DNA of 45,000 nt from Glandiceps talaboti. Lineage: Eukaryota; Hemichordata; Enteropneusta; Spengelidae. The stretch spans positions 4,594,142 through 4,639,141 of the forward strand of contig NC_135565.1 in assembly GCF_964340395.1 (NCBI RefSeq), written 5' to 3'. Of this stretch, positions 11,606-22,905 are shown piece by piece (the first letter of the stretch is position 1; every line of letters starts with the position of its first letter). The notes below the pieces were generated by a model, which saw only the letters and a list, made by a program, of their open reading frames with translations, had not been told where the DNA came from and ran no database searches. Made by a program: the position numbers and the translations under genes.

Positions 11606-13624
11606 ATGCATAGGCCCAGAAGTTGTTCTGTTTCAGGTGACGGGTTTCATTTCTAAAGTCATTAGCAATCTGAATATATTTTTTATACTAGATTGTGCAA
11701 TGCTGATTGTGAGAGTCTCAGAGGGACCGTGAAGTCACATACATTTTAAATATACATACAATATCACATTATCAGCATTACATGAGCTTAATTTTTAAAT
11801 ACATGACAACGCGAGATGAATAATAGACCTTAAACAATCCGGGTTGTTATAATTTTTGACGTCTTAAACTATGGAAACATTGACGTGTTGTGTAGACGCA
11901 CGTGGTGCATTGAAAACAATGGGGTGCATATAAAATAACATTTTTTATCGGACCAGGTGTTTGAAAAATAACTCTTGATTTTAGGATACAGTACAATAAT
12001 GACATATTCATGCGTTCATATTTTTAAACAGAACACCTCATATGTGCATTAATAAAGGGTCAACACAAAATGCCACTTTTCACGTCAAGCCAGAGCAAAA
12101 ATTGCAAATAGGTAACACATATCAAAACAAAACAATTACTTCGAATTGAAAATGGCACGTTCTGCAACTGAGGATCTACTCTGGACTAAGTCATTGTGCA
12201 AATTAGTATTATTAAGTAAACGCAATTAACACTAAAACGTATCATGAAGTAGATCTGAGTCGACATTACGTGATAGCTCAGATGTTCACATTTATTAATA
12301 ACCAGCACATTACGTCATAATATCACTTTTATACCGTATTTTAAGTCCTCGTAATTTATCTATACATTGTAGCACATCATTAATGCCATACATGGTGACA
12401 TGTTTATACCATATCCTGATTCCTCCTGAAGTCTCTGTAATTCATCAGACGTGATTCAATATGCTTTTGTGTTGTAGTCTTCTATTGTTTGGGTATAATA
12501 TACAATTATGTAATAATAAATAAAGAGCACAAATATACCAATATTCCGTAAGTTACAGTCTATGATATTTTCAAAATAGGAGAGTTATAAAGCAAGAACG
12601 ACAAAGTGAATTAATAAACTCCATTTCAAATGCGGATTTACAAGTACGTCAACAACACATCGCTCTCAGTACAAAACATCAGATTTTTCCGAACAATAAT
12701 ACTGATTATAACACAATGGAGCCGATGTTATCCCCGCCAAGGGATTCTTTTCAATGGCAAGTTGCTGAATTGCTACGAACAATTGATGTTAAATTAGTTT
12801 CTAGATTACTTCACCATGCATAAAAATAATTTCAATAAAAAATAGTCCTGCTCATTTAATAACATTACAAGTCACAATTCAAACTTGTTAACAACGACAA
12901 TAGTCTAATCAGAAGTCATCCTTCTTCTTTCGCTATTATGTAATCTCTTAAAACCCAGTAACAAAGTTATCTTTAAATTTACGGAAATGTCTCATCCTCC
13001 TGGTTAAATTGATTGCTTTCACAAACTGCTATGACGTACATACAACAGTTGTACACAATGTTTTACTATTTCATTCAAACCATCTTCCGGTTTAATCCAA
13101 CATGAAATCGACAACCCGAATCTGAACCACAATTTACAGAATTTGTTCCCTCAAATTTGGCGGGAAGAAAACTGCAGTCTGCAACTAATATACCTACTTT
13201 AGAATGTGACATGATGCGGAAAGAATAACACAGTTTTGAGAACGGGAGGTTTGTGTTCTTATTTCAATATATTTACGTAGTTGATATTCAGCAAACATTA
13301 CGGAGTTGATCAGTGCATGGAAATTTTCTAAAATATGTATTAATTCCACGAGTTGTCAGCTCCCGTGAGTGACATTCTTTATGCGTAGTAAGATTACCGA
13401 TAACGGTTTATTCTAATGTGTGATAATCGTTTGTATTTTCCAATCTTATTCAAATGACACTAGGATCAATGTCTAATTAAGCAGGCGACCAAGTGTAAAC
13501 GATTCCATCGATAGTGTAAGAGAGGAAAACATGAAATTATACATACACGATCTTATATAATTTAATTTGACGTGAGACGAATTGTCTTACTATAATTTCA
13601 TAAAGGTCTTCCATTCACTATATT
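11606..13624. other. No gene recognised
   Basis: AT-rich unique sequence between the 43-bp minisatellite and the TGATA tract, with no supported feature. Confidence 0.6.
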
Positions 13625-13850
13625 TGACTGTAATATTATGATATGAGATGAAATGATATGATATGAGATAGTATATGATATTATATGATATGATATATGA
13701 TATATATGATATCATATATGATCTGATATGATATATGATATATGATATGATATGAGATTATATGATAAATGATTTGATATCACATCATGTGATATCATTA
13801 TGATATCATGTGATATCATATGATATATTATATGATAGGATATAAAATAT
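13625..13850. repeat. Imperfect TGATA/ATATGATATC satellite-like tract
   Basis: About 220 bases built from GATATGATATG, GATATCATATGATA and similar words. Many are self-complementary, such as ATGATATCAT and GATATCATGTGATATC, so the tract can form nested hairpins. Confidence 0.85.
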
Positions 13851-13889
13851 TATCACCATCTAACCATACACTGAGTATACATGTCCAAC

Positions 13890-13992
13890 CATTTATCCAT
13901 CCATCCATCCATTCATTCACCCATCCATCCATCCATCCACCCACCCATCCATCAATCTATCCATCCATCAATCCATCCATCCATCCATACAT
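13890..13992 (+). repeat. ATCC tetranucleotide microsatellite
   Basis: Imperfect (ATCC)n with ATTC and ACCC interruptions, directly after the TGATA tract. The translation is Pro-Ser-Ile-His repeats and is not a gene. Confidence 0.9.
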
Positions 13993-14327
13993 ATTAACAA
14001 ATGTACTTCCTTAATAAATTATAAACACACTGTCTGTTCTGTTTATATCGAAGGCGACTTACTGGTTATCCAACCTACTTTGACTTCTTTCCAGAATGAT
14101 TAATACTAAATGATATCAAAACAAGCTAAAATGTCCAAATGCCATACATAGAAAATACCATTATTCTTTCAATTTCATGAATGTTAAGTAAAAGATAAAA
14201 GTCGATAAAATCATTGAACATTATTGAAAACTTCATTCTAACGTCACTGTGTAAACGTGTTCAGTAGCTAACATGTAGAATCTTGCCATTTCATAATGTT
14301 AAGAATGTTATGAAATTGCCGGGTTTC

Positions 14328-14360
14328 TATATAAAGTGCACCAACATTTATCGTATACAG
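14328..14360 (+). promoter_or_regulatory. TATA-Inr core promoter candidate
   Basis: TATATAAAG at 14328-14336 is followed by an initiator-like ACAGTCTT whose A lies at 14359, 31 bases from the first T of the box. That is the canonical TATA-to-start spacing. The predicted transcript meets an ATG at 14398 that opens only 15 codons before a stop, so it would be a leader exon or a noncoding RNA. On the minus strand the same stretch has a strong donor (AGAAG|GTAAGAC near 14379), an alternative reading as an untranslated exon. Confidence 0.35.
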
Positions 14361-15037
14361 TCTTAACTGTCTTACCTTCTGCATGTAGTGAGAATCATGT
14401 CTTGCAAACTGAGAGCTGTACAGGACAATGAGGAGACGATTTGAGATCCTCGTAACTGATTCACCTAATAAATATTAAGTACTAATTAGACTACTTAAGT
14501 AATGATTTTTTAAGTGTGCCGTATTATCCAAGGTTATCCCTCTGATATATTTTCAAAAGTACAGTAGCCTAAAGGGTTTCATTATTTTCGCAGCTATCGG
14601 ACAGTTAGAAGTATTTCAATTTTTTCGCGCTTGAATTACTTAGCCCTCCTCATAAAACCATAGATAGTGACGCAGATTTTTGATTGCATTGCCCTTTATT
14701 ATTCTTTTCATTATATTCTCACCTAAATTTGTAACGGAGAAATGTTGGAAACGTCCTTTTTAAACAAAACTGAACGCAGCATTTAACAAAACGGATGAAG
14801 CGTACAACGTGTGATTTAATGCTCATGTTCTTACTATCTTTCTGAGGATTGATGGTCTATGTACAACTCCAATTTCTTTCGTTTTTTATAGAAAACGTTT
14901 TACATGTGTAACAAAATGTATGTGTGAAGAAGAAAAATGGCTGAAGAGAAAAATTAATCAGATTGCTTGCATAAATTCCATCACTGAGTCTGAACAGGTT
15001 TATATATCATTCTATAATTTTATCACATATGCCTTGA

Positions 15038-15045
15038 TGACGTCA
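15038..15045. promoter_or_regulatory. Perfect CRE site TGACGTCA
   Basis: A palindromic CREB/ATF site within GATGACGTCAACGCG. It lies 1.5 kb from the CRE cluster at 16.55-16.84 kb. A single 8-mer may be chance. Confidence 0.3.
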
Positions 15046-15183
15046 ACGCGAAAGATCACTTCTGATATGAGACTTCAAACGGCATGAGAGTCTTTCATGT
15101 CATCAGAAAACACATAACACTATACAGGTACGTACATTTCGCAACAGCATCGCTGGCCCGACTGTGAGTGTACTGTAGGTCAC

Positions 15184-15470
15184 AGTTAGTTACAGAAACC
15201 AAGTCATTAAAGCCCGATACCCTATATGTAGGGTATAATTACATAGAGTTACAGAAACCAAGTCATTAAAGCCTGATACCCTATATTTAGGTTGCAATTA
15301 CATAGAGTTACAGAAACCAAGTCATTAAAGCCTGATACCCTATATTTAAGTTGCAATTACATAGAGTTACAGAAACCAAGTCATTAAAGCCTGATACCCT
15401 ATATCTAGGTTGCAATTACATTGAGAAACAAGTAAGTACATAGAGTTAGAGAAAGCAAGTCTCTAAAGTG
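15184..15470 (+). repeat. 59-bp tandem repeat, four good units plus decayed ends
   Basis: The unit begins GAGTTACAGAAACCAAGTCA, continues with TTAAAGCCTGATACCCTATA and ends with TTGCAATTACATA. Four units are nearly identical (15186-15422). A damaged fifth unit with AGAGAAAGCAAGTCTCTAAAG follows. High identity indicates recent duplication. Confidence 0.92.
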
Positions 15471-16549
15471 TTAATGGCTAATAGTTTAGTGTCATAGGAT
15501 GAACTGGTGTTTAATGATACTGTCCAAGGTGTTTTATGAGAACCACTTGAGACGTATTAAGCGATTTGTATAAATGTGGCCAACAGTTTAGCATTCACAT
15601 TAAGTATTAAGTATTAACCGTCTTACGAGTAGTGATTTATCTCGTACTTATAAGTTTATATATGCTAAGTATTACAACTTTGATAGGTCATTTGTATTAT
15701 ACCAAAGATATTTATCGTCCCTGTGTGAATTATGGAAGTTTAGGATTTGAGGTAATGTGTCATCCAAGATTACTGGAATCTATACTTCTTGTCGTGCCAA
15801 TCGCGCAAATATGGAGCAGCTTTCTACGTGATTTTAACAAGCCTATGGACATGTATCTATTATTCATAGGACGGACATATAATGTATAAACATACGCATT
15901 GACAATGCATATTGCCAAGGGATGTTTAAATAAATTACGAGCTGGAATTCTTCAGGAGTATTTAATGTGATATATTTTGACATTCCAATGTGGGGGAAGT
16001 ACTAATGTTTTACGTTGTGGAGTTGTGACATGATACAATATTCCATAGAAGAGATAGATCGTTTGAAAGGCTAGACAGAAACAACAAATACAAATAAAGG
16101 TGAGGTTGTTTCCGCGATATCTTAAAAGTCGCAATGCTTTATAATTTTATTAGATTCTTCAACATTACTACCTTGCTGACCTTTTAAAAAACGTATGCAA
16201 ATCTCCTTTGGCAAAAGTAAGTACAAAATATTTTGTTTCCGATAACATGACTTCTGAAAAAAAAGTGTAAGTAGGCCTGGATTTTATTTCATTGTATATT
16301 TTATTTGATTGTTTTAAATACTTCGTCCCAAAGACACGGCGGACTGTGATGTTACAGGCCGGTCTATTTTTACAATTTTTAAATGATGTTAGTTAGTTTC
16401 CTTGTCAGTTTACTCAACATTTCAAATCGTGTTTTCACGCAACGGATCTCTTTTTTATTTATAGTGTCCTCACAATTACTAAATGAATTGTCATTTCCAA
16501 TAACGACTTCGTGATTTATAATAGAACACATCTAAGCATCGCCGTGTGG

Positions 16550-16870
16550 GATGACGTGGTGTATTGATATTTTCTCATTATACAATGTCGTTTGGTTGAC
16601 GTCACTCCTTGTACAAGATTATATGTTTCACGCTAAACATTATACCCTAGCAAGATTTCCGTCTACCAAATATCTATTCTCGGCTACCAAACTGTTGAAC
16701 ATATGCATGGCACATGCGATACCTTCTCACACTATCAATTAGCATTGACGCGTTGGTTAGGGTGATCGATTTGACGTCACAGTCACCGCCCCTGATTATG
16801 ACATGACGCAAGTTCGCATCTATATGATGACGCAAATCAAATACTTTAATTAAATAACGTTAATTTTAAT
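16550..16870. promoter_or_regulatory. CRE/ATF motif cluster, candidate enhancer or promoter
   Basis: Two perfect palindromic CREs (TGACGTCA at 16597-16604 and 16772-16779), a TGACGTGG half-site variant (16552-16559), and two TGACGCAA sites of the C/EBP-ATF composite type (16804-16811 and 16828-16835) lie within 290 bases. AT-rich homeodomain-type TTAATTA motifs follow at 16846-16875. The density is well above the rest of the window. Which gene it would serve is unknown. Confidence 0.4.
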
Positions 16871-17910
16871 TAGCCGTAATTCTGATCCTCATTAGCATAA
16901 ACACGCCAAATTAAAATAGTTTAAGTTAACGACGTACAAAGCCAACGGATCTGTGAATAACCAAATAATAGTACTGTTCAAGGATGTTTTCTAAAAGAGC
17001 CACGAATTGGTATCGTTTAGCTGACTGATTACAGAGTAAGTTCTAATTATTCCTAAACATACTTAGCATTCGCAAAATAGGCAAACATCTCGAACGTCTA
17101 GCACTGGATACGGACGGCATAGAATGGGTTGGAGAACAAGTCGACCGTGTGTACTTGTATTTAAGAAATAAAATCAGAACATATTCTTTGTCACTTATCT
17201 TATGTTTGATTCAAATAAAAAAGTACAGCTATACAGCTTAACGTTTATACAGCAGGGTGTCCTATGTTATCATGTCATTACACTTATAGACAAATCTAGT
17301 ATGGACGTAACACATTGAAAGAAAACGGGTAACGTGATTTATAATGATCCTTTAACCTTAAGGCAAAACAACTGTCGGAAATATAAGTAACGTTTGGGAA
17401 CGACTTTGATTTGTTTACATCATCGCCCCAGTAGGCTAACACTGATTATTGTCTCGAGACCTGTTTATATGGGATGTTAGGGTTTGTTGTTATAGGAAAA
17501 AGTTAGAGGAAGCTATTATGCCTTTCATCCATAATGCGAAGATTTGATATTGAAAATGTGGTCTACATAGCTAAGCCTGTTATCAACATTACAGTGGCCT
17601 ACATCGTTAAATCGTTGATGGTTCTCCAGATATCGGCAATTCAATGGAATACACAGATCATAGCCGACTAACCATTTGGTAACACACTGGATGCCAACAG
17701 AATATTAATCAGCTTCGAGATAAGGACAGTGTAGTTGTGACAGGTTGGTATGACAAACACACATGAAGTGTTAAGTTTTAGTATTAGTTTCTTACCAGGG
17801 AAAGGACACCTTTTGAATTAACGATTTAATAAAACCTTGTATGTTTAACAAGATAATAGCATTGGATTCATATACATTCATTTCCAGTGCGGAGCTATAT
17901 CTGAACTTCG

Positions 17911-18067
17911 GCGGAAGTGACGTATGGACCTTGCTAGGAAACTTTAATTCAATATATTGCAATTGTTGACTGCATGCATTGTTATACAATTCAGTTAGAA
18001 TAACAATAGAAAATGTGGGCAACACGCTAACGGAAATTGCCAAGTCAGGCCTATACGTCACTTCCGC
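17911..18067. promoter_or_regulatory. Inverted pair of ETS/CRE composite motifs
   Basis: GCGGAAGTGACGTAT at 17911-17925 and its exact reverse complement at 18053-18067 are separated by 127 bases. Each 15-mer joins an ETS core (CGGAAGTG) to a CREB/ATF half-site (TGACGT), a composite seen in animal promoters. Alternatively they are short terminal inverted repeats of a small MITE-like element. Similarity fades just inside and outside the arms. Confidence 0.4.
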
Positions 18068-18089
18068 ATACGTTTGGATTGATACCACC

Positions 18090-20000
18090 TAAGTACTAAG
18101 AAATGAAAGTGACTAAATCATTGTACTTTATCTAGTTTTACATCCATGTTTTTTATTAAATATAGCGAATTCACAAGGTATCCTACCGTCTAAGGAAATT
18201 GACAGTCGTTCATTTCCCCGCTTAGTAAAGACAGTATTTGCCGACAATTTTTTTGGTTCTATGACAGATTAATTTCGATACCATATTATATGACCGCCAT
18301 TTCAAAATATTGACTGAGAATGGCTTCTTGAATAAAATGACAATAATAGTACGATTTATTACCAAGGTGCATACTGCGATTACGAAGGTTCGTTCCAATG
18401 TCAGTATTTGTGACACTACTGAATTGTTTATCATTGGCAAAACTACACTTAATCTCAGATTAGCTTTATTGGCAATCTTTATTTTCAATTTAGTAAGGTT
18501 AGTTGAAAACTCATCGCAGACAAGTACATTTACACTCACACTCATACTCGCATGTATCATAACGTTTATCTATTGCGAGTGGTTTACAGAATTAGTTATG
18601 AAAAATCAAATGACCCTTCATTACTGTGATTTATTTTGAAATATTGTGACACTGCATGAGAGGTATCTGACAACACAAAAACTGTACTTAAAAAATGAGG
18701 TCATGAAGAAAGATCAGTAGTATTCAATTTCTGGAATATAAAAAAAATGGAAGACATGACACACGTGTATGAGTACATAATTTATGCGATATTAATCACT
18801 TGTTACTCTTTAGAATTTCAACACGTAGAACGAGAGAGCATAAGTGCAAGTTAATAAAGCCGCGATGAAGCAAAACCGTGCGTCAATGGTCTTCTTCTGT
18901 TTATGATGTCATCGACTATAGATTCCACTTTCTGAACACAATCTCGGTAGTGGCAGTGACCTCTATCCAAAACAAAATAAATTTATAAATTTATAGATTT
19001 TACACATGGTAAAAATAGGCCAAAAATGTATCTGTTTGGCCCTAGGCCCGTATGACCCTAAGCCAAATTTAAATAGCGGTTTTCCCCTATTTTATCTGAC
19101 TTCACTCTGAACACTTTCCGTGAAATAAAAGAGACAAACGTACTATCAGAAAAAATGTCCTCAAGGTATTTTTCTATGACAAATATATCATTGAAGAACA
19201 TAATAAAATAGTATGTATGATTCTGAATATACTGTAAGACTCTGAACCAACTTTGATAAGTCACCTAGTTGCCGTCAGCTTTCAGACTAAAAGTTATCCT
19301 TTTTTTGAGATAAAAAAACACACAATGAACAAAATGAAAATGCTTAAAATGTGAAAAATCACAGACAGTAGGGTTAGGACTTTTCGGCACCAATCCCTTC
19401 AATTTATAAATTTAACATTGACATTTAAGTCTGTTAACACTTTGCAATATCAAACAGAAATATGTCACAATTAGTTTGTTTAAAGTAATGTATCATAAAG
19501 CGAATGTACACAACTTGTTACAAATTACTATCATGTGGGTGTTTGGAACACATGCAATCAAACGTGCGTAGGATGTGAGAATTCTACAACAACAATGAAA
19601 TAATTATGTCTGAATACCGCATTCTTTGGTGTGTTCTGTTTACTTGTTTCAAATATTACAATTTTCAAAAGCTAAAAACATTTTTGACAGGAAATGTGGT
19701 ATTTGTGGTATTCATACTTCTTGTCAAAAGACCTCAACATTTGATAATCTATTGCACAAATGAGCTCTATGACTGTCTGTGAGCACTCCAAATGTCTGCG
19801 TCGACGACACAAATAGTGTACTCAACAAGCATTACATGTTTGAAGACACACACTTCTTCAATGTGTTTCAATTTATTCAATATTACATTTCTTATTTTAA
19901 CTGTTTGGTCTGTCCACTCAGATTGGCATAACCTTTGATGCATTCAGTTTTAGAATGATATGTTACATAACACCCTCAACTGGTAATTACCAAACGTATA
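18090..20000. other. No gene recognised
   Basis: Overlapping open frames occur on both strands at 18.2-18.6 kb, but they lack motifs and splice context. Short inverted words rich in TAGGCC/GGCCTA lie at 19013-19060. Confidence 0.5.
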
Positions 20001-20012
20001 TATATCTTTCAG

Positions 20013-20203
20013 GGACCCAACCGCTGATCATTGATGACATGAGGAAGTTAATGAGAACAGCAAACATTCCTCTGACAGTCTACATCATACACGAAGCTAA
20101 GAAAACACAGAACAAAGTTCGTCGTCGGCGTCTTTTAGACAAACATGATTTTAAATCCCTTGAAAATTATAAACATACATTTAATTTACCGAGAATACTT
20201 TAA
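20013..20203 (+). CDS. Candidate 3'-terminal coding exon, unknown protein
   Basis: Open frame beginning directly after a plausible acceptor (TATATATCTTTCAG at 19999-20012) and ending in TAA at 20201-20203. After two bases completing a codon it reads TQPLIIDDMRKLMRTAN, then IPLTVYIIHEAKK, then a basic stretch KVRRRRLLDKHDFKS and NLPRIL. The charged and helical composition looks like protein rather than random AT-rich sequence. I do not recognise the family. No upstream exon with a matching phase was identified, and it could be a chance frame. Confidence 0.33.
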
Positions 20204-21530
20204 TTCAAAAAGAAATTTATTTATATGAAATATGAATTTCGCCATTGTGTGATTATTGTTTGTAATTTGTAAGGATACTGTCGAGGCAATATTGGCGCAA
20301 AATGTACTTTAAGGTTATCGGATTCCCTTGATTATTTTTCTGATAACATAACATAACATAGCATAATTCCTCCTCATGCAAAGAATAACAACTGCAAGAT
20401 AATCCACTTAACATACAGGGATTTTATAATAAACAGGTGCGATGGTTAACTTAGCGTGATTTAAATGTAAAATTGTCGTCAGCAAATTCTGACGTTGGAA
20501 TAACTGTGCTTTTTTGTTAAGTTCTGAACAGATTTTGTTTTGCTTGTTTGACTCCTGGCTGCCATTCTTATTGTAGGCAATTTCCAGGCTTCCCGGTGCG
20601 TAATGAGAAGTTATATGAGATTTTTCTTAAATCGTTTTTTTTCTGCTAACTAGATGAGATATTGTATTTAGTGTACGTACTAGTTGCATGTATGCAGTAA
20701 TGATGTCGTAATGTTAAGGCATGATATCGATTCTAAATGACTATATAACTATCCCGGATGGTGATATTGGTTTGACGTTTATAGACCCCTTCGATAGTGT
20801 GGATTTAATGTGCAAAATGTTTATAGCAAGTTCAGTTTAGCATATTTACATTGTATATATAGTATGTACGTTTCACGTTTCTGTTCAGTCATTGTTTATT
20901 TTTAAAGGGGCATTTGCCAAATTGAAGCACTGTTTTATCCAAATTTCCAGTCATTCAGATTGTATGACTATTATGTTACATACTTGTATCTCGCTGTCAC
21001 TAGTGATGATTACACACGTTTAATTAAGTAGAAACAAATCCGTTTTTTTTAGTTCAAAATCAGAAAGAAGCCGGTTCCATCACTTACATCTTCAGGGAAA
21101 TTTCCGAGATTTCTTAAGTTGTGAATTACACGCTGTTCATACGTTTTCTTGTAATTCCCAGGGTTAGACTAAGCTCATTAGCTGACTCGAAAAAACACGG
21201 AAGGATCACGATTTAAGTGTTAACGGGAAGTATGATGACGCCAGCTATTGTGCTTTAACAATGGGTTACGAAAAAAGAATGTTACAATAGTATATTCAAA
21301 TTTCGATCATACCATTTAAAATGAAAGGTCGCAATAATGATGTAAATGAAAAACATTACATAGTTAATTAAATAATTTCATTGTTTGATAGGTTCACTTT
21401 AATTTATGTAAACCGGGCATATTACCAGCATATAATATAGAACCAACGGAAATATGTATACATCCCACTCCTAATTTCAAAATAATCAATATGAATATGG
21501 AAAGTGTCTATAGTTCAATATCTAATTAAT
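20204..21530. other. No gene recognised
   Basis: AT-rich sequence after the candidate terminal exon. A short ACATA run (20344-20358) is the only patterned item. Confidence 0.6.
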
Positions 21531-21580
21531 TATGTATGTATGTATGTATGTATGTATGTATGTATGTATGTATGTATGTA

Positions 21581-21615
<35 letters not shown>

Positions 21616-21656
21616 ATGTATGTATGTATGTATGTATGTATGTATGTATGTATGTA
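21531..21656 (+). repeat. TATG microsatellite with internal TG block
   Basis: (TATG)n interrupted at 21581-21598 by (TG)n, suggesting conversion of TATG units to TGTG. Confidence 0.95.
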
Positions 21657-21718
21657 TCGTCTGATGATCTGATGAAACACTAATAAAGGCTCCTGTGTAT
21701 CCTGTTTCACACTATACG

Positions 21719-21750
<32 letters not shown>

Positions 21751-21751
<1 letters not shown>

Positions 21752-21808
21752 CTCGGTGAGTATCAATCTGCTAAGACAGTGCTCTATACCGCAGTGGCAG
21801 AGCGTAAT
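21751..21808 (+). repeat. 58-bp core element embedded in TA microsatellite, copy 1
   Basis: A unique-sequence core starting ACTCGGTGAGTATCAATCTG and ending GGCAGAGCGTAAT sits between (TA)n at 21722-21750 and at 21817-21857. The right TA tract is followed by TG repeats (21858-21872). The exact reverse complement of the 58 bases lies at 41341-41398 region, also within TA tracts. The right edge differs: TTGGCA is present only here. The core contains GCAGTGGCAGAGCG, weakly like a pol III A box, but no B box follows. Confidence 0.9.
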
Positions 21809-21813
21809 TTGGC

Positions 21814-21861
<48 letters not shown>

Positions 21862-22645
21862 TGTGTGTGTGTTTTCTTTGAAAATCGACATTAATCTTGG
21901 TCTCATGTAGTTAGAAAATAGGATATAGATTATTGTTTAAACGTTTTCAAAATAATGAACGCATAAATTTTGTGCATAAGTTACTTTAAGAAATGTCGTT
22001 GGAGAATTATAAAATACAACTTTGATACACTTTTACACTACTACACTTTTTGATTAGATTATGGTTAGATGCCAAGCAGGTCAGATTTATGTACACTACC
22101 TGATAATATATAAACATCAAAAGACTGTTGGTTTTAATTAACAGCTTTAAAAATATCGAAATAATTATTATTGCAAAAGAAACCTAAGAAGTATTGCGTG
22201 CCCAATCCAAAATCCCCTAGTAATTGAGAGTGAGTAAACACACATAACATGGTTAATAATACCATAGGGTATATTAGGCGATTATATGGGACAAGGGATG
22301 TATATATTATTCGTGTCACTCTACGCTGCCAACATCGTTATACAAGTAATTTTCTCTTAATAAACTCAATTTCCTAGTGCCATTTGTGCTTCAGAGTGAT
22401 TTCTTTGCTCCTTAGAGTAAAACAAACCTTTTATGTATGCTAACGTGAGCAGGATAGGTGTATCACAGATAGTTGTAAATCATGATCACCATAGGAGTGA
22501 TAAAGAAAGGCATAGATAGTATGCTAACTTGATTGCTCAGGCGTTGCCATTATATGTATCGACTCTCAGTAAACCAGTGTTATCCCTGTAGCATTTATTT
22601 ACATTTGAATAGTGTTGTCAACCGCTATGTTGTATCATCGATTTA

Positions 22646-22682
22646 GTGTGTGTGTGTGTGTGTGTATATATATGTGTGTCTG

Positions 22683-22721
<39 letters not shown>

Positions 22722-22778
22722 ATGTATGTACGCACGCACGCACGCACGCACGTACGTATGTATGTATGTATGTATGTA

Positions 22779-22856
<78 letters not shown>

Positions 22857-22905
22857 TGTGTGTATTATGTACGTACATGCATGTGTGTATACATGTGTGC
22901 AATTT
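22646..22905 (+). repeat. Compound TG / TATG / CGCA / TATG / TA microsatellite
   Basis: The order is (TG)n, (TATG)n, (ACGC)n at about 22729-22751, (TATG)n and (TA)n at 22783-22852, with a GCATG-rich edge. The CGCA block nested symmetrically in TATG units is unusual for its CpG content. Confidence 0.95.

Noticed and set aside
15184-15470. CRISPR-like array
   Set aside because: Units are contiguous with no variable spacers and the DNA is eukaryotic; it is a plain tandem repeat.
18222-18639. Overlapping open frames of about 110 codons on both strands
   Set aside because: Hydrophobic residues from AT-rich codons, mutual overlap on opposite strands, no motif or splice sites.
21751-21816. 58-bp core as a tRNA or SINE head
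   Set aside because: A GCAGTGGCAGAGCG segment resembles an A box and the other strand has a weak B-box-like word, but they are not on one strand at the right spacing and no cloverleaf forms.
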